This document shows, piece after piece, positions 33,700 to 44,992 of a stretch of 64,000 bases of DNA (its first letter is position 1; the number at the start of each line of letters is the position of its first letter). Source of the stretch: Porphyra umbilicalis (taxonomy: Eukaryota; Rhodophyta; Bangiophyceae; Bangiales; Bangiaceae); the NCBI GenBank assembly GCA_002049455.2, contig KV918790.1, forward strand, positions 186,001 through 250,000. The letters run 5' to 3'. The notes beneath the pieces were generated by a model that made no database searches, was not told where the DNA came from, and worked only from the letters and a program-made list of their open reading frames with translations. The translations under genes and the position numbers were made by a program.

Positions 33700-36299
33700 A
33701 CACCGTTGGCTAGATTTGGGGGTTTTAACCCCATTTCATTAGGATCAACCACCTTAGGTAAACTCGAATTAGGGATGTTAGCGTGGTAAGCTCGGGTTCG
33801 CGTCTTCGAGGAGGGCCTGGAGAGCGCCGGCCTCAGGTCCTTCAGGGACGCCGTTCATAGCCTCGTCCATTTCGCGTTGACTGTCCGCGGCCTGCCGGTC
33901 GGTCGCTACCATAGAAACTGCCCGTACCTTGAGAGGACGGCTGTTCGTCGACTTGGACATGTATGTGTACTTGGACAGGATGCGAAGAGCCGCCAAATTG
34001 GCTGGTTGCTCGCTTGAGCCCCAGCACGGCGCGCTGCGCCCACAAGGTCTCGGTGTGCTGCTTGAACGTAAACTGCATGTCAAAATGACTTTTCACGGCC
34101 TTGGGGGCGATCTTCGTACGCAGCATGTCCACCTCTTGGGCCCTCAGCCCCAGCTTGGGGGTGTCGTGTGGCTACTCATCATTCAAGAAGTGGTTCTTCT
34201 GTTTCATCATGGTGGCGTGGATTTTGGCCGCTGCCGCTCCACCGGCCGCCGCAGCGCCGGCAGCAACTCCAGCACCGACCAACGCGCCGACGGCGGCAGC
34301 CGTCCACGTAGTCTCCTGAAGCCGCTGTCCGAAAAGCTGCGGGAGGGAACAGCGTGGTACGTTAACGCACCATCACTAAGCCCAGACACCAATCACTGGA
34401 AGGCTGCCTGCCGCCCGCACACGAATGGGCACTGTTACGGCGTACCCTGTCGCCCGAGGCTGCTTTGTGGCGTCTTCTTGGGTGCCATGTACTTTTTCCG
34501 CCGACGGACCCGATGACCAGTGAGCAGCTATTTTCCGTCACGCTACCGGCGTCGAACTATCGGCCTGGCGGCAGCCTGTAACAGAATGCGGACGAGGTGG
34601 TGGCGGTGAGGAAGGCAGGGCCGCCGGCAGCACACGTACAAGCAAAGATTCGCTAAAGCAGTGCGACATGTTGGTCCTCAATGCTCAATCTAGGTCCCAC
34701 TACTTGCGCTGCATTTCCAACGCTTTCCTACATATGGGCACGCTAGCGTTCGAGGGCCGCATCCTACAACACCATACATATCATCTCTTCCAACATAGTC
34801 CCAGACCTTTGCGGGCTAGTGAGCGGAAACCTGCGAGCCACGGTGGGCATCGAAAATGACGTTCTCCTCCCCGCAGCAGGTCGAGCAGACATGGGTAAGG
34901 AGCATAATGAAGCACGCTGCACTGTGTCGACAAGGCAGGCGTGGTAGATACGTAACATCGACAGGCACAGCGGGTGGTTTGAGGCGGTTCACTGGACCTT
35001 CTTCCTCCTGAGCGTTTGACAGGCTCTTCTGTACGGTCGGGTTCCTAAATGCTTCTACGAGATGTTGCGTGCCTCTGCGCTGGGGGGCGGCTACTCTTCC
35101 ACCTCGATCCGGTCGTCAACACCGATATCACCGCGGTGGACGAGGAACTTAAGAAGTCTCTGTCGGCCTTCTAAGAGAGATTGTATCTTGGGTAGCTCTC
35201 GCATGTCCGTATGTGCCACTACGTGCTTGCAGCGCTTCTCGACGTATTGCTCTGTTCTGCAGTTTGGCCACTCGAACAGGAACAGAAATTGTCCCAAACG
35301 TGATCTGATTGGTGCACGTCAATTTCTTTGCGGGCCCATTGGCCAAGGCAGCTGTTTTTGCCGTTGCTGTTCTTGTTCGCACCGGCCAAAAGTCAGACAA
35401 CAGCACAAGTTCGTATTTTCAAGCGGAGTGGGCCTGTGTGGTGCGTCTGGAGTTTCCCCTTGGAGCGCCTGATCGGTACTCTGCTCGCCATGGAGCGCAG
35501 TCACTCGAGCCCGCATGCCTCGCTGATGAACGCCATCAACAAGAGGCACCTTTTCGAGCGCATCTTGATGATTCTGAGGCCCACTGGCTCGTAGAGGGGA
35601 AAGCTGTGACCAGCACTAGCGCCAGGATGGCCAACCCGGGCGGTGGGGAGGAGAACGGCAGCCACGCAGGTGAGGACGGCACCGTTGTCACAGGCGGCGG
35701 CGCCACTCATGGCGGCTACAGCTACAGTAGCAGGTAGCCGCTGCATGTTCCCTCCGCTGACGACCCTACACCCTCCCCAGTCGGGTGCTGTGAAACTGTA
35801 GGATACAAAGTTGGCGGCTCTGCGCAATTTCCTCTCGTGGAGCTGCGGGGAAGGACGAAGATTGTCGTCGAGGACCGCAAAGTAGACCCGAGTCCATCCC
35901 GATGCCGCATATTCCTGCTGCCGATCCAATCCGCGGACCGCCGCCTCTTCCGTGGTGCCCAGATGAAGACGCATCTGCGCTACATACACGGAGTGTTGGA
36001 GAAATTCTTAAGTGCGATGGGCCAGATGGGGAGACTGCTCTGGCTTTCCTACTCTTGTTGTGTCCTCGAAGAGACCCAAACAGGAAAAACCGTATTCCGG
36101 ATCAGGTCAGAACAATGGATATCTTCTCCTCTTATAATGGGATGCGACGCTACACTGATGTAATGTCCACAAGCGCGAGTTCGTTTCTTAGATTTTTCCA
36201 TCACACGAAAACTCACAGCGGCGGCGGCGGCGGCGGGTGGCGCCGTGGCGAGCGCCCGCTTTGCCGCGCTCACCACCACGGCGATGGTGCGACCCCTCC
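33700..36299. other. No resolved gene; traces of coding sequence
   Basis: On the minus strand some stretches look protein-like, for example ATMMKQKNHFLNDE after an Ala/Gly-rich hydrophobic run (34330-34160), then LRTKIAPKAVKSHFDMQFTF (about 34120) and SKYTYMSKSTNSRPLKVRAV (about 33950). They lie in different frames and may be exons of one small gene, but no splice model held. At 35309-35737 frames on both strands overlap with no known domain. Confidence 0.35.
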
Positions 36300-36785
36300 T
36301 CATCGCCGACGACGTGTCGACGCCCGTGCCGGGTTTCCCGCACCATCAGCATTATTGGTCTTGAATTTGGTGCACAACGCCAGGTGGGCCTTGTAGCGAC
36401 CGGCTTGATGCGACATGCGTACCATGCATGCTCGACAGGTCATTTGACGTGCGCGCTTGTCGAAAATATAGAACGCAGCACACTCTGCCGGCCGGCGGCC
36501 ACGCTTGCGGGGACGACGGAGACAGGGACCGTCCTCTGTCGCGGGTCCCGCTGATGGAGCACTTCCCCCGGGGATCTCACTGCCTACGAGTGCGCCAGTC
36601 GTCGCATCGTGGCTGCTCCCAAGGATAGGAGGGGAAGGGGGGGGGGGGAGTCCATAGCATAGGCGGCGGTGGTGTTGTGAAGCGAGCTGTGGCTGTGGCG
36701 GCGGTTGGTGAGAGTGTAACGATGACCGTGACCCCCGGTCCAGGACACGCTCTGAGTTTGTGGCGCCGAGTTTGTGGCGCCACAA
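36300..36785 (-). CDS. BED-type zinc-finger fragment, hAT-like
   Basis: The C-terminal half of this 161-codon frame (about 36500-36330) reads AAFYIFDKRARQMTCRACMV, then SHQAGRYKAHLALC. That is CX2C-X13-HX3C with the aromatic residue before it, the layout of a BED finger, a DNA-binding domain common at the start of hAT transposases and in proteins derived from them. A basic patch (RRPRKRGRRP) comes just before. Sequence N-terminal to about residue 55 looks like intron or low complexity. No hAT catalytic domain follows downstream on this strand, so it is a fragment or a small domesticated gene with unseen exons. Confidence 0.5.
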   Translation of the reverse strand: MWRHKLGATNSERVLDRGSRSSLHSHQPPPQPQLASQHHRRLCYGLPPPPSPPILGSSHDATTGALVGSEIPGGSAPSAGPATEDGPCLRRPRKRGRRPAECAAFYIFDKRARQMTCRACMVRMSHQAGRYKAHLALCTKFKTNNADGAGNPARASTRRRR

Positions 36786-36801
36786 TGTGGCGCCACATGG
36801 C
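36757..36801. repeat. Cluster of TGTGGCGCCACA-type palindromes
   Basis: TTTGTGGCGCC occurs twice in a row, and the second copy runs into CACAATGTGGCGCCACATGG. The result is two overlapping 12-bp palindromes centred on GGCGCC. They could be protein-binding half-sites or the remains of a hairpin. No gene is near enough to tell. Confidence 0.6.
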
Positions 36802-39463
36802 TTTGGGCCATGACTCTTGCTCGTCGGTGCACACCGGCAGTGTCAGGTCTCATCAGTGTAAGCAGAGGAATGCCCATGTGATTTAAATTATGAAACCCTC
36901 CGGATAATTGATTTAAAGTATTGAAATCAGCATGATTTAAATCAAAAAAAAAAACTACCTCCCATCTCTGGAAAGCCGAGCCGCCGCAGCATAGTTCGAA
37001 GGCTTCAAATCTCTTCAGTGAATCGGATGAACGCGAGTTTAGACTTCAATCCGGCTGATTCATGTGAATCAGGGTGGACGTTATAACGAGAATGCACTGT
37101 ACCCGGTGCCAGAAATGACGTAAATCACATCTGCTGCACTTACGATGTACACGTGATTTAAAAGCAGACTACTATGAAGTGGCCCCACATCGCATAGTCG
37201 CATGCACACTTTACGGACGTACCTCATTTCTCGTTTTTGCTGTTCGCGCAACGGGAGGCTACTCATGAATCGAACGAGACCGTACTGATACTCTTTTGTA
37301 GGGTGCTACATAGTTCAACTACACTTGCTTCCAGGTTTGAACTCTCACCAGGAAGTATTGCTTTTTAATGAATCGATGTCTGCTATATCTCGCAGTAAAT
37401 ATCTGCACTCGAGGTCCGTGGCCGTCGAGTGTCCTGGAGGCGGATCACGTCGATCGTCCGCTTTGCGTTTCGTGTGCAGACCGCCTCCGTCGTGATGAGC
37501 GCTTTTCTAGTCCATTGACCACCTCGAGGACCTTGCAGGCGCATGCTGTTGGCGACACCTGAGCTCTCTGTCACCTGCTCTGGTGGCCCTCCATCAACCA
37601 CCCTCTTCAATTGCCGATCTGGTGGGGGTTCTCGCCGCTCGTTGCCGAAGGGCAGCGGCCACCGCCATTCATGGGCCAATCGACAGCTTGCATTTTGGTT
37701 GGGGGCGGTAAGCGGCTCGTTTTGGTTGCGGTTGGGCCGCCGCGCGACAGTGGCCCGAAGCCGCGTCTCACACCGCGCTGTAGCGCCAGGTGTGGGGAGG
37801 GTCTGACTGGCGACGCTTGGGACCCCGCCCACTCGCGAGGCGCCGCTGCGGTGCTGCCCCCGCGCGACCCCGTGCTTGTGCCGCATGTGCAAAAGGCTGG
37901 CCATTTCTGAGCAGTGCGGGACCGCGAATCCGGTCCCGCCGCGCGGTCGGACACGACGGACCCAAGCGCCGCCTGCCGACGAACTGTGGCGCGAAGTGGA
38001 ACCAATCAGGCGGGGGGTTCGCCCCGCCTCCCGTCCAGCCCCCTGGAGTGCAGAGTGCCCTCTGCGTCAGGGTGCCCCACAGGACCGCCCAAGGGAGCAC
38101 CCGGTATTCACCGTGGTGGCGGGTCGAGCGCCGCTCAGCCTGCTGGCGGCGCGGCCGACGACAACCTCGGGGGCGTGGGGGCGGCGTGGGAAAAATCGAG
38201 GCCCGAAAGCGAGCGGACCACTCCTTCGTCAGCTGTGGTCGCTGCTGGTCAGGCCGCCGCCGCGACGCCGACCCGCCGCCACGACCAGCCGCGGCGGCGG
38301 GCCGAGTGGGTTTCCGGCAATTCGGGCTGGGGACTGCCTGGTTCCTGCTTCCCAGTGCGACGGACGCCGTCTGACTATGCCGCCCCAGGACGTGTGATTG
38401 GTCCGTCTTACCGCCTAAATTTTGTGAAGTGTTTTTCATCTCTTATATTGCCCCGCTCTTTGGCGAAGACACCACGAGTTCAGGCAACCGGACCGGCGAT
38501 CGCGCCCCGCCAGTGAGGCGTGGTGGTGGGGGTGCGGCCGACGACCACGGCGGCGGCCGGGTCTTCCCCTGCCAGCGGCGCGGCTGGGAGCGGCCCTGTG
38601 CGAAAATCGCAGCAACCGACCGTCCCCCCCCCTCCCCCGAGGTCACAGACGCGGCGCGCTTGCCGACCGCCCGCTGCTGCCAGAGTGGGGGGGAGGGACC
38701 GGGGCACCAGCCTGGTGCCAGACGCGCCTTGGAAGTGCGGACCGTGGGCCCTGCGAGGCGCGCCCCCCACCCGTCGACCGACGGTTGTTGGTTCTTACTC
38801 CGTGCCGCCCCCCTCCCCCTCAACCCCTCCTCGTGCGAGTTGGTTTTCATTGTTTTTTTCCCTCTGTTTTCTTCACTGGTGCGCGTGGAGCCGCGCGGCG
38901 CGGGGTGCGGCGGCGGCGCTGGAAGTGGACCGGTGCCGCGCTCGGTGCACCGCCGCCGCGCCTCCGTGCGCCCGGGTGTGTCGGGCGTCTGGGCTGTGAG
39001 CGCGGCCAAGGGTGAAGGCGGGGCGCCGTTCTCGCTGGACACCGTCGACCTTGTCGGGTGTCGCCGCCCACGACCGTGGGCCGACGAGCCGCCGCGTGCG
39101 TCGGCCTGTCCGCCACCTGTCTGCCCGCCCGCCCGCCCGCCCACGTGCCGCTCGGCTTGGTGCATTCACTGCCGACTGCCCGCTGCCCGCTCCCAAGGCG
39201 CCTTGTTTGCAGCGGCGGAACAAGGCGGCCGCGGTCGGGCGAGGGCGCCGTCGCACTACAACCCCGGCTGGCCGGCTGTGCGTCCTCCCCCGCTTGGCCG
39301 TGTGGTGCAGCGCACGCGTGCCCGCGCGGCGTGCCGCTCACGTCCGGTCTCTTCGTGCGCTCCTCGCACCGTTCGACGCGCCAACGACGCTGTGCTTGGG
39401 GCCTAGTCTCCTCCCACCCCGCATCTCTTTGTTTCCGTCCCCCCCCGAGCCGCCCTCTCCTTA
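36802..39463. other. Intergenic; AT-rich then GC-rich upstream region of the 745-aa gene
   Basis: 36880-37000 contains several ATTTAAAT palindromes and an A run and is strikingly AT-rich. 37600-39460 is GC-rich, with long overlapping Arg/Pro frames on both strands that I judge to be composition artefacts. The 3' part is the likely promoter/leader of the gene at 39464. Confidence 0.35.
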
Positions 39464-39937
39464 GTGCTCAAGTGCCCGAGTCCCCGCGCACATTGTGACG
39501 AGAGTGCGGCTGCGCCCGCCGACCCTATGGTTCCCCGCCCCGCCCCGGGTGCCGCTGCCTTTTCCGTGGCCACCCCGCCCCTTCGCCCCTCCGGCAAGCC
39601 TCTGGGTGCCGCGCTAGCCGCGGGGGCGGTCCCCTCGTCTTCCACCTGCTACTCGTCGACACCTCCATCACCGGCGCGGGTGGACCCCGGCGTCATGCCC
39701 CCGTACCTCGGCACCGTGTCGGCGGCGGCGGCGCCGTTTGCGCCCGCCGGGTTAGAGATGAGTACGTCGGCGGCACCCTTATCGATGCCGCCTGCTTTGT
39801 CGCCGTTTTCTCGGGCACCGGTGCCGACCGGCCCATCGGCGACGGTGATGCCTGTGCCAGCGGTGGGTGGTGGTGGCGACATGGGTGGCGGCGATGGTCG
39901 CCTCTCCTTTCGGGAGTGGAAGTGCTACTGTGCCCAG

Positions 39938-39969
<32 letters not shown>

Positions 39970-41701
39970 CCCGGCGGCGGTCGCCGCCGTCCCCGCCACG
40001 ACTGCGGCCAGGGCGAGTACTCAAGCCAGTGGGCGGCGGACGGGATCCCCGTTTGCCACTCCCGCGCTGCCGCCGCGTGATGAGGCGGCGTCGCGAGAGG
40101 CGGTGATGCAAGCGGTATTGGATGCGGACGTGTCGCTACCGACGGGCGCGCGCGACCGCGGGCGGCGTGGCGCGGCGGCGGTCACCGACAGTGTGTTGGC
40201 GTCCCTGCGGCTGGACACACACGACCGTGGCGGGGTGAGCGGCGGTGTGGGTCCGCCAACCACTGCCGCCGCGGTTGGTGGCGCCGCGCGTCGAGGGGTG
40301 GGTGGGCGCGGTTTGTCGGCGGCCGTTGGCGGTGGCGGCATCAGACCTAGCTTTGCTAACGGTGCGGCGGGCAATACCGCCGCGGCTGCCACGGCGACGG
40401 CGGCGCTTGATGCGCTCCTTCCTTTCCTCTCCTCGGCGGACGCGGTAGCACTGATCACCGCGCTCGAGAACGAGCCGGTCGCCGTGCGGCTTGCGCGGAT
40501 CTGCCGAGTCGCTATTGCGGTGGACCCTCACGCGACGCCTGACAGCAGCTTGAGCAGCTTCGGCGGCAGCAACGGGGTGGCTGGTGGCTCGGCAGGAAGT
40601 GCGCTCGCGCTATCCGCAATCCCGTCTGTGGGGTCATCCCTGGTCACGGACGCGGCGACGATGGCGACGGCGGTCGGGCGTTCCCAGGCGGCGGTCTCCC
40701 TGGGGTGGCCCCTCACCTCGTCACCGGCAGGGAAGGCTGGGTCCCCGTATGGGGGGGCGGCGCCCAAGCGTCGGCGGCCGCCTCATGCGCCCTCGTCGTT
40801 TAACCTAGACGCTCGTGCGGCTGTGCCGTCACCGTCGCCGTCAGTCCCGGCATCGTCGTCGATGCGGGCCGCCCCGTCTGACGCCTTGGAGTTGGGCCGG
40901 CCCCGCCTGTGGGCGGCGCCGGGGGCGCCCAAGTGGGACGGCCCTGGCTCGTCATGGCCGAAGCTGTCGGATTCGCTGTCGGGCGTCCGTGCTCCGTCTG
41001 GGCCGCGCGCGCCTGCCACCCGGGGCGGGCCGGCGCGCTCCTCCGTCGCTTCCTCTCCACCGTCAAGCGAGGAGCCCGAGGGGCGCCTCAGCGGTTGGGT
41101 GTCTGGGGGCGCCTCGGCCACGGTCGGCACCGCCTTGGCGCCAAAGACCACCTCCGCGCTGGCTGGCAGCGGCGTGTCATGGAGCTATGAGGAGGGCGGC
41201 GGTACGCTGTCGGCGCCCCAGTCGGCGTCGGCGTCGGCGTCGGTGAGCCGCCGAAACCGATCTGCGGGACTTGGCCGCGGCCGCGAGGACGGCGCCCGTC
41301 CCTCTCCCAGCCCGGCACCGTCGCTGCCGTGGTCAGGCGGCGACGCTTCCCGCTTTGCGTCGCGCTCTCCGTGGGCGTCGACCTTGTGGGGGCAGCATGG
41401 GACGGCTGAGGCACCCGCCGTGTCGTCCCCGACAGTCGTGTCGTCGTCGCCAGCGACGGCGGCGACTGTGACGACCTCACCAGCGTTGCCGGCGGTAGCG
41501 TCGGACTTTTTGGCGGCCGCCTCGGCGTCTGTGTCGGCGTGGGCGGGAACGGTTGAGGGCGACCGCCCCGCGGGGCCGTGGCAGCTGGACGGCGCATCTC
41601 AGCCGGCCACCGCTGGCCTTGTTGGAGGGACGTTTGGCGACACGACGTGGCAGCGGTCGTGGCCGTCGTTTGGGAGCCACGCGGCGGGCGCAGAGTGGTA
41701 G
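39464..41701 (+). CDS. Large low-complexity protein of unknown function (745 aa)
   Basis: A single uninterrupted frame. An alternative Met lies at residue 22 (ADPMVPRPAP). Most of the chain is Ala/Ser/Pro/Gly-rich and likely disordered. There is a poly-Pro run (near residue 160), a poly-Ala-flanked segment, and one stretch that could fold, LDALLPFLSSADAVALITAL followed by ENEPVAVRLARICRVAIAVD (about residues 310-350), which looks helical. A basic KRRRPP motif near residue 430 could be a nuclear signal. The C-terminus is Ser/Thr/Val-rich and ends GAEW. No enzyme motif, signal peptide or membrane helix is seen. Its length without a stop, the rarity of long G/C runs within it and mostly tidy codons favour a real gene, perhaps a regulatory or scaffold protein. 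Confidence 0.6.
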
Positions 41702-42454
41702 CCTGTATGGACGGCCTGTTTGTCGGTGGAGGGTGGGATGGTGTGTTGCGTGCGTGCATGGCACGTTAGTGTCAAGACGGGCGCGCGTGCACACACGCGT
41801 CTGGCTCTATGACATTTTTGGGAGGGTGGCGGTCTTGGGGGGGGAACTTGGTTGCTTTTTTCGTTTTTTGGGCGACGAGACGCACGGGACGCCGTGGGCG
41901 TCGCGTGTGTGACGTAGTGCTTCTTCGATGTGACGTAGTGCTTCTTCGATGTGACGGTGGCAGCAGGCTGGCCGTACTGGTTTCCTCCATCTCTTAGGGT
42001 GTGTGCATTGGTGCGTCCCTTTTTTATTCGGTGGCCACAGGGGTGTGTTGGCGTTCGCGGGTTTTCATTTTTGTCTGGCGGCCGGCTGCCGAGATTGTGT
42101 GTAGCTGGTGACTTCGGGTTGAGGACGCGTGCTTGTTCTGCTGCGTTCCTTGCTTCTCTGTTGACCGGTCGTTGACTGCTCTGAGGAGTCAAGAGAATGA
42201 ATGTACTTTTGGGTCATATCATCACCTGGTGCTGCCCCCCTAGGATCACACTGCGTCATTATCTTCCCACAAGGGACTCGACTACAACTGAACGGCGACC
42301 ACCAAGCGCATCCATAAACACCGCAGAGAAAAGCAACCGCCATGAACCCGCTGTTGGATCGGGCCCCCGCTCAGCCGTCCATACACGTACACGGTCCACT
42401 GCCCGCCAACGCCCGCACCTCGCCGAAACACCCTGCTCCGCCCCGTGAGCTATG
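41702..42454. other. Spacer between the 745-aa gene and centrin 3' ends, with a 21-bp repeat
   Basis: The two genes converge here. A 21-bp unit (TGTGACGTAGTGCTTCTTCGA) occurs twice in tandem from 41908, with the start of a third. Its TGACGT core resembles an ATF/CREB/bZIP site. No gene is recognised. Confidence 0.5.
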
Positions 42455-43638
42455 TCACCACAAGTCCGTCTTTCTCATGATGGCGACAAACTCGGCTGCG
42501 TTGACCGACCCGTCCCCGTCCACGTCCGCCTCGGAAATCATCTCAGACAGCTCCTTCTCCGTCATGGGCTCGCCCAGCGACTCAGCCACCCGCTTCAGGT
42601 CAGCGAGGGTGATTCGTCCACTGCCGCTCGAGTCAAATAATGAGAAGGCCTTGAGCATCTCATCATGCACTTCCTTCTCCGTGATGCGGGCGCCCATGAG
42701 AGCGGTGAACTCCTCCAAGTTGATGCGACCGTCACCGCGGGCGTCAACCGACGCGACCATCTTCTTGAGCTCGTCCTTACGTGGCTCAAAGCCCAAGGCC
42801 CGCATGGCCGTTTTGAGCTCCTTCCCTTCAATAGTCCCTGAGCCGTCCGCATCAAACCTAGGGACAGAACGAGTGACCACCGACAATGGCAAACAGAGAG
42901 GAGTTCCTCACAGCGGTCCGCGTCGAAGACATCGGAGACAAGTGCATCGTACCAAGAAGCGACATACAACCGTAGGCAAACACAGCCCGGTGCTCAAAAG
43001 TCAGCTTTCGACATGTCCCTAGCGTGTGGACGCTGGTGCGCAAATGCACCCAGCGAACTGAAAAGAACTACACACCACGTCACCCTAGGGTAGACACGAC
43101 ATCTTGGCAGTAACAGCACGCAACAGACCGAGCCATGGGCCGCAGGGTACGTTGCACAAACAGTGCGGCCTCAGATTCAGAACACGGCAACGCCGCAAGA
43201 GAGTCGGGAGGTTGACCATCGGCATGACTGCAAAACAACGTACAGGTCAAATGCCTCACGGATTTCATCGCGCTGTTCGTCGGTCAAGACTGCCCGCTTC
43301 AGTACGGGTTGGCTTGCGGCCTCGACACCGCTCTCCAAATCCTGCCACGACAACCCAGCGCAAGGGAAACCCCAAACGGACGAAGAACCACACAGGTTCA
43401 TTTACAAAGGGAGCACGAGAGCCAAGTGAGAAGAAAGAAACCGTCAGACTAGAGCCCAAGAGTTGCAGCGCCCGTCGACACAACCTGTTCCCCTGCTTCC
43501 TTCCCCTCGAAACATCATGTGCAGGGCGGACCTGGCGGACACGTGTGGACACGCCCACGCACCGCCTGTCAAGCGGGTAAACACACACACAGACGCAAGG
43601 AAGACACCCGCAGCAAAGCGCCGCACCTAACCTACCAT
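42455..43638 (-). CDS. Centrin (caltractin), three-exon model
   Basis: Centrins are small calcium-binding EF-hand proteins of microtubule organising centres, contractile fibres and the nuclear pore/DNA-repair machinery. Exon 3 (42857-42455) has four EF hands: [12 protein letters not shown] (canonical), [12 protein letters not shown] (position 3 changed), [12 protein letters not shown] (weak) and [12 protein letters not shown] (canonical), and the typical tail IMRKTDLW. Exon 2 (43341-43244) carries [15 protein letters not shown]. The intron 43243-42858 has GTACGT..CTAG borders and joins exactly to give the centrin AFDLFDADGSG motif. I infer exon 1 as the ATG at 43638-43636 followed by a GTAGGT donor and a GCAG acceptor at 43342. 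This gives 167 aa, a normal centrin length. Alternatively translation starts at a Met at 43401 without that intron. The LTDEQ..REAFDLFD start and KKT/RKT end favour centrin over calmodulin. Confidence 0.85.
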
Positions 43639-44956
43639 AGGGCCCAAGTGTTCACCGCTCAAGCGCGGACGAGGCAGGCCGGAAGCGCCACAGTGGCAGC
43701 GGTGTCAGTGGGCGACAGCCAACAGGAAAAGCGGTACGCAGACCAGCAGCGTGTCACACCACCGGCGGCGAGCAGCTGCTGCCGTGCTAGGTGCACACAG
43801 AAGGTGCGACGAATGAGGCAGCGGCGCAAGGGCTGTGCCCTCCCGCGCGTGGCGTGGCGCGGAGGAGAGACGTGGCGCGCCGCTCGAAAACGGGGCCTGG
43901 GGTAGGCCCTGGGCGCGGTGCAGCGGGCGCGCCGCTCTCGTCCAGGTGAAGCCGTGGCCGCGGCCTCAGTCGCAAGCGCATGCGTGCATCCGATTCTATG
44001 AGCTGGTCCGTTCCGCGGGGAGGCAAGTGGACGGGGTGAGAGGCAGCGAACGTGGGAGAGGGGCACGCAGGGCTGCAGTGCTGTACAGCAGTGCATACTG
44101 GTACGGCATGCATGAGGAGCTGATGACATCAATCAATTGAGAAGGTAAAATCAATTGATGTGTCGCACGTGTGACAACTTCCACGCATCTGTCGCTTGCA
44201 CAAAGCCAAGTGCAAACGAGTCGGCGAACGAGGTCCTCGTCCTCACCACCGACCTGTGCGCGTCTTGTTCTTCTGTGGTGGTGGCAATATTAAAGCACAT
44301 CCTGGACATCTCGTTGTCGAGCAGCATCAACGCTGCGCTCGCCTCAGTAGTGACGAGCATGGCTGTTGAAGGAAGGGAACACTTTTCGGCTGGGAACCTG
44401 ACAACCCAGGTTCAGCAAGCCCAGCGCGGCCAGCAACAGTGACGCTCCACTGCTCTACGACGCAGCCTCCTCCAACAGCTTGACATAGCTACACCTACCT
44501 TGCTGAGCAGACAGAGACCAAAGGACCCACAATGAGTGCCACTGGCACGGATAACCACGAGTTCCAAGGCCATCCAGGAGGTTGCTCCATCACCTTTGCT
44601 CGACACCCCCACCGGAGCGTCTCCACGACTGTCCGCACCAACGTACAGACGCAATGCGACCCAAACAACCCTTGGCAGCAGCACATGAGAAAACACGAAG
44701 CAGCTGGTGGTGACGAAACATCGCGGTGACGACAAAGCACGCATCGCCACCACTCTGGCACGCCGTGCTGCCGACGAGCGTCTCCATCGACCCTCTGGGG
44801 ACCCCCATCAAAAAAGCACCCAAGTCGCGCCCCTTTGCCTCTTCCCTGCTGTCCTGTCCTGCCCTGTCCAAACAAACTCGCGAAGAGCAGCAGCGCGCGC
44901 CACGCCCGCGGCTCTCCGCACAGACTACCAGCCCCACGTCGTAGTGCCGCCGCCGC
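43639..44956. other. Centrin upstream region and tubulin downstream region; no gene seen
   Basis: Short frames only. A minus-strand frame at 44151-44360 (69 codons) and the facing plus frame at 44155-44442 show no motif. 44130-44160 has a small inverted repeat built on CAATTGA (TCAATCAATTGAG...TCAATTGATG). Confidence 0.4.
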
Positions 44957-44992
44957 ACCCCGCGACGCCGCCGCCGCCGCCGCCGCCGCCAC
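44957..44992. repeat. (CCG)n microsatellite after the tubulin stop codon
   Basis: A GCCGCC-type run directly abuts the alpha-tubulin stop, in its 3' untranslated region. Confidence 0.85.

Noticed and set aside
37768-39406. Genes in the long frames upstream of 39464 on both strands
   Set aside because: They overlap in several phases, are Arg/Pro/Gly-rich and have no domain.
42455-42892. Calmodulin instead of centrin
   Set aside because: The [15 protein letters not shown] start, weak EF hands 2-3 and the KT-x-x end after EF4 match centrin better.
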